Part shown: positions 60,610 to 64,000 of the stretch, in pieces
How positions within the stretch are numbered: position 1 is the first letter of the stretch
How the letters are laid out: the number at the start of each line of letters is the position of its first letter
Origin: Actinopolyspora alba
GTDB lineage: Bacteria > Actinomycetota > Actinomycetes > Mycobacteriales > Pseudonocardiaceae
Assembly: GCF_900112765.1 (NCBI RefSeq)
Contig: NZ_FOMZ01000011.1
Span: 62,001 to 126,000 of the forward strand
DNA: 64,000 nucleotides
Reading direction: 5' to 3'
Position numbers and translations under genes: made by a program
The notes under the pieces: model-generated
What the model was told of the DNA's origin: nothing
Database searches by the model: none
The model's input: only the letters and a program-made list of their open reading frames with translations

Positions 60610-62724
60610 GGTTTCTCCTCCACCTGCATCGACGTGTGCCGTCGACCCAGGCGTGTAAGCCCGATGCGGAACCGATCGAAGAAGAGGCCTGAGCCCGTGC
60701 CCGGCCGTGAAAGCAGTCCTGCGAGCCTGGATCCGACGACACCCTGCTCGGATGTGCTCCAAGCCCGAATGTGATCCGGCTGACTGCTCAACCTTCCCCG
60801 AGCGTAGCAGTAATCGCGCCGGTGGGGCACATGTCACCGGGGTGGTCGTGACCCGGATCACCCGGTTCGACCGCGGAGTTCTCTCCAGGGGTGTCGCGAA
60901 AGGATGTATCGGGCGGGGCTGATGTGCCGGGCGGGGATCGGGGACTCGTCGTAGCGGGCCCGTTGTGAAGGGAGGGGTGTCCCCGCTGCTGGTTCGAACG
61001 GGAGCACCCCCCCTGTTCATCCCCGGGACGACGTGGCTGTGGGTTCAACCTCGTATCCCTCGGCCAGGTATGGCCCGGGCACCCCGATGACCTCCCGACC
61101 AGGGTTACCGGGAAAGACCCGATCCACACGTGGTCGGCGGTGGTGATTCGGAGTCCGGTCGAGCCGTGAGGTGGACACTTGGTCCGGTTGCGAGACGTGG
61201 AAGGCGCTCGGCAATATCGTGAACTAATTTCGTGATTGCTGTCCCGGCGGTGGTCCTCGAAATCTTCGTCGCGGTTTTAGTAGCTCGTTCGTGTGTTTCA
61301 CGGAGTGAGCGTTTGTCGATGTCCACATTCGATGTATAAGCTTTTGATCAGCGAGTGCGATACAAGCTTTCCGTGGTGTTCGTCGGGACCGGTGTCGCTG
61401 GCTCGGCCTCGTTTCGGGCGGAACGGGTGTTGGCAGGGGCATGACTGACCGGAGGGCGCGGTGGAACAGCGTGATTCCGCGAAGGGGGTGTGAACATATG
61501 TTGCACGGTTTATAGCATCGCTGGTTACAGGGAAAAACTTTCCCGTCCGGATGGACACCGCGCATCATCGGTCAGGATCAGGCGTGGGGGCGCGTGCGAT
61601 GACGATCACCGGTCGTTTCTTTTTCTGCTGATGTTTTTCGTCGTGTAGCCGACTGGCGTGGCGCTTCCTGTGCCGGAAGTACCGAACATCCACCTTGGGA
61701 TCCTTTCAGGAGCAAAGGCTCTTCGAGGACACTGTGTTGGCTCGTGTGTTCATCCTGATCCGGTCGAGTGGTTCCGGTGCGTGAGTCGCGATGCATCGTA
61801 GAGGTGCTGGGCACGTGACCGGCAATCGGCGCAAGCTCCGGCCTTCGGGCCGGAGTGAGCCGATCAGGTGTGTTCGTGGTCGGACAGGTTAAGTAGGGAG
61901 CCGTTTTACGCGGGGCCCATTGGTTCTGCGCGTACTGTCGGACGATACGCGGCGGTGAGCCACCGGAGAAGGTGGCAAAATACGAGGGTGGGCACAGGCG
62001 TCCTCGGTGGTTCCGGGTGGAAGTGTTGCTTACCTCGTCGCGAGGCCTCGTCTGTGAGGCTGTTTACCGGTTTCGATGCCGCCGAGTGCGCTGCGGGCAC
62101 TCCACGAATGGGTTCGGGTTCGTTCTCGCCGATGCGGTAGCTGAGCATCGCCCCGAAAACGCGGTGTCGACCAGTGTGATAGTTCTCGGACAGTAGGCTG
62201 GTAACGATATTTCGGTATTGAATCGTTATTCATATCGGTTGTATTTGAACCGAAATTCCTGCAGCTGTCCGGGGATCCGGAGCTGTGGCAGCGGAGCCGT
62301 GGCAGCGGACTCGTGAATCCGCGCCGTCGCGTTCCACACCCGAATTCCTCCGTGCATCGGTTACCGATCGGGCCGCCCGCTCTCGTCATGCGTGTTCGGG
62401 GTGCCGTGGTTGCTGGACGCGTCCCGTGCGAAGCACCGCGATGATCTCTCGTGAGACATCCGGTTCGGGCGGGCGAGCCAGGAGTCGTGTCATCCGAGCG
62501 CTGCTGCCGGACGGATCCCCCACTGGTGGTCGGTCCGTCCGTATCTATGGCGTGACCAGCACGAAATCAAAATTGAAGTTTTACTTAAATTTTTTGTAGA
62601 AAGCTTCACTTGTTCTACCGCGATCTCGTCCGCATCGTTGAAGGGGACAACGAACTGTGACCGTCGGATCCCGGGGTAGTGGTCTGACGGTCGCGGCGAC
62701 CGAATCGGGAGCGGTGAGACGACG
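60610..62724. other. 2.1-kb region without a convincing gene
   Basis: Frames in this stretch are short, overlap one another and lack ribosome sites or motifs. GC content drops toward the right end. Structures seen include the UUCG hairpin at 61836-61855, inverted repeats AACGAT/ATCGTT and CGGTT/AACCG near 62200-62260, and an AT-rich stretch at 62561-62620 that probably carries the promoter of the peptide/MFS unit. A long regulatory region, remains of a mobile element or an untranslated RNA are all possible. Confidence 0.5.
61836..61855. other. perfect UUCG-tetraloop hairpin
   Basis: CTCCGGCC-TTCG-GGCCGGAG is an 8-bp perfect stem with a very stable tetraloop. It has no U-tract and no gene ends nearby. 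Similar CTCCGGCC hairpins occur at ends of IS200/IS605-type elements, as I recall; no transposase is seen here. Confidence 0.5.
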
Positions 62725-62886
62725 ATGCACGAGCAGGACGTTCAGAGCGAGACGGTCACTTCCGAGGTCCGATCACGAGAAGAAGCCGAGGTTGCCGAGC
62801 CGGCCGCCACCGGGGTCGATTCCACGAGGAAGCCACGTTCCTGGTTCGCCGAGATCGGGCGTTGGCGTGCCGACGTCGTCAAGTGA
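62725..62886 (+). CDS. 53-residue peptide, possible RiPP or leader peptide
   Basis: Peptide with an acidic N-terminal part (EQDVQSETVTSEVRSREE, then AEVAEPAATGV) and a short basic, Trp-containing C-terminus (KPRSWFAEIGRWRADVVK). GGTGAG stands 6 nt before ATG 62725. It lies 56 bp before an MFS exporter. A leader-like acidic half joined to a compact aromatic tail is typical of RiPP precursors, but no modifying enzyme is visible before the window ends. It may equally be a small regulatory protein. Confidence 0.5.
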   Translation: MHEQDVQSETVTSEVRSREEAEVAEPAATGVDSTRKPRSWFAEIGRWRADVVK

Positions 62887-62942
62887 CATCGCCGGGAATA
62901 CGTGCGGTAGCTATGAACGCGGGACTGCTGGAGGTGTGACTG

Positions 62943-64000
62943 ATGGGGCTCTCCGCTCGGTTGGGGATTCCCGGTGCGTTCTGGCTGTTGTGGTGGGGCC
63001 AGGTCGTCAATCGGCTCGGGATGTTGGTTCCGGCCTTCGTGGTGCTGTACGTGCGCCAGGAAGGGGTCGTCTCACCGTCGGTGATTCCGGTGATGGTGGG
63101 ACTGTTCGGGAGCGGGGTGCTGCTCTCGAGTGCGGTGGGCGGCGTGTTGGCCGACGTGCTGGGGAACCGCCGGGTAATCCTCGGTGCGCAACCGGTGGCG
63201 ATGATCACTGCCGTCGGATTCGTGCTGGCGCAACGGGGGTGGATGGTGTGTGGGCTGGCGCTGTTGGCCGGTTTCGTCTCGATGGTCGACCGCCCCGCTT
63301 CGGCCGGCGCGATCGCACGGTTGGTGCCCGCGGATCGTTTCGCCAGGGCCTACGGAATCCACATGGTCGGATTCAACGTGGGCATGTCGGTGGGGCCTGT
63401 GGTGGCGGGATTCGTATTGGCGTTCTGGCCGCCGCTGCTGTTCGTCGTCTGGGCGGGCTGTGCGCTGATCTACGCGGGTTTGGTGTGGTGGTTGCCCGCT
63501 GACGAATCCACCGGCACTGTCGGTGCCTCGAAGGGGTATGCCGCGTTGGTCGGGCTCATCGAGCCGTTTCGGCGCCCCGCCCTGGTGCTTTTCCTGGTGC
63601 TGACCTTTTTGCTGGGGTGCGTCTACCTGCAGATGAATTCCTCCCTGCCCGTGGACATGCGCACCAGCGGTCTGGATCCCACGCATATCGGGGCGATATT
63701 GGCTGTCAACGCCGTGCTGGCGATCGTGCTGGTGGGAGTCCTGCCGCGTGTGCTCGCCGGGTGGCGGGACCATACCCCGCTGGTGCTGGCCGCCGTGCTG
63801 GTAGCGGTGGGATTCGGCCTCAACGGGTTGGCCTCGGGTATGGGGATGTTCATGACGGCCACCGTGGTCTGGACATTGGGTGAGGTGGTGTGGGCGCCGA
63901 TGTCCGCGGCCTTCATCGCGGGGCGTGCCCCCGCGGGCCGTGTGGCCACGTATCAGGGCTCGTACTTTCTGGCCTGGAACGCGGCGTTCGTAGTGGGTGG
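62943..64000 (+). CDS. MFS transporter (3' end outside window)
   Basis: At least 352 residues, cut by the window edge. About ten hydrophobic segments are present, from IPGAFWLLWWGQVVNRLGMLVPAF on, with the MFS loop motif GGVLADVLGNRRVILGA between helices 2 and 3. This is the drug:H+ antiporter type. GGAGGTG precedes ATG 62943. The upstream gene encodes a 53-residue peptide, so export of a peptide product is conceivable. Confidence 0.88.
   Translation, partial: MGLSARLGIPGAFWLLWWGQVVNRLGMLVPAFVVLYVRQEGVVSPSVIPVMVGLFGSGVLLSSAVGGVLADVLGNRRVILGAQPVAMITAVGFVLAQRGWMVCGLALLAGFVSMVDRPASAGAIARLVPADRFARAYGIHMVGFNVGMSVGPVVAGFVLAFWPPLLFVVWAGCALIYAGLVWWLPADESTGTVGASKGYAALVGLIEPFRRPALVLFLVLTFLLGCVYLQMNSSLPVDMRTSGLDPTHIGAILAVNAVLAIVLVGVLPRVLAGWRDHTPLVLAAVLVAVGFGLNGLASGMGMFMTATVVWTLGEVVWAPMSAAFIAGRAPAGRVATYQGSYFLAWNAAFVVG

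Noticed and set aside
61578-62599. Several frames of 78-119 residues on both strands
   Set aside because: They overlap each other, have no ribosome sites, and show compositions expected from random high-GC sequence.

Overview
This 64 kb window is high-GC, densely coded bacterial DNA. Paired HTH/DUF5753 and DUF397 genes, Acg-type nitroreductases, a FprB-type ferredoxin reductase, a GAF-ANTAR protein, WXG/Esp-like genes and an ATP-grasp (graspetide) RiPP locus all point to an actinomycete. Acid-rich linkers suggest a Pseudonocardiales relative, perhaps a halophile such as Actinopolyspora; that placement is inference from gene content only. No tRNA, rRNA or CRISPR array was seen.

Layout. (1) 0.3-11.6 kb: a probable defence module on the minus strand, made of a Rad50/SMC-like ATPase, a 116-residue protein with a HEPN-like R-x4-H motif, and an ~1840-residue SF1 helicase with a Vsr-like nuclease domain. 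Beyond a lipoprotein, a divergent gene encodes a PD-(D/E)XK-type protein. (2) 11.7-15.6 kb: a graspetide locus (precursor, ATP-grasp ligase, PIMT-like methyltransferase) divergent from an HTH/DUF5753 plus DUF397 pair. (3) 15.7-24.3 kb: a type I restriction-modification operon (hsdM, hsdS, hsdR) preceded by an HTH-methylase fusion whose catalytic motif looks destroyed. (4) 24.4-30.7 kb: a rearranged stretch with an IS5-type remnant, a dispersed hairpin repeat, a Nudix hydrolase, a phosphotransferase-like gene, a second HTH/DUF397 pair opposite three small coupled genes, a pseudogene copy of one of these, and 161-bp direct repeats around an HTH-TPR regulator.

(5) 30.8-36.1 kb: a Ser/Thr kinase with a C-terminal TPR-like part, a DUF427 protein and two coupled CNNM/CBS membrane proteins. 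(6) 36.4-43.1 kb: an AurF-like diiron protein with its likely electron donor (ferredoxin-FprB fusion), a TetR/FAD-monooxygenase pair with a perfect 30-bp palindromic operator, a DUF4185 and a DUF2332 protein. (7) 43.7-55.6 kb: a secreted DUF4360 protein under a CebR-like box, a GH38 alpha-mannosidase, and a block of two universal stress proteins, two Acg nitroreductases, a GH65 enzyme and a beta-PGM/OtsB fusion, which recalls the mycobacterial dormancy (DosR) regulon. (8) 55.8-60.6 kb: three WXG/Esp-like genes, a GNAT acetyltransferase, an SDR, a GAF-ANTAR regulator and a STAS protein. (9) 60.6-64 kb: about 2.1 kb with no convincing gene, then a 53-residue peptide gene followed by an MFS exporter cut by the window edge.

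Starts were moved from the longest possible frame where a Shine-Dalgarno sequence or a 4-nt overlap decides the matter. Family names come from recognition of motifs and remembered families; no search could be run.
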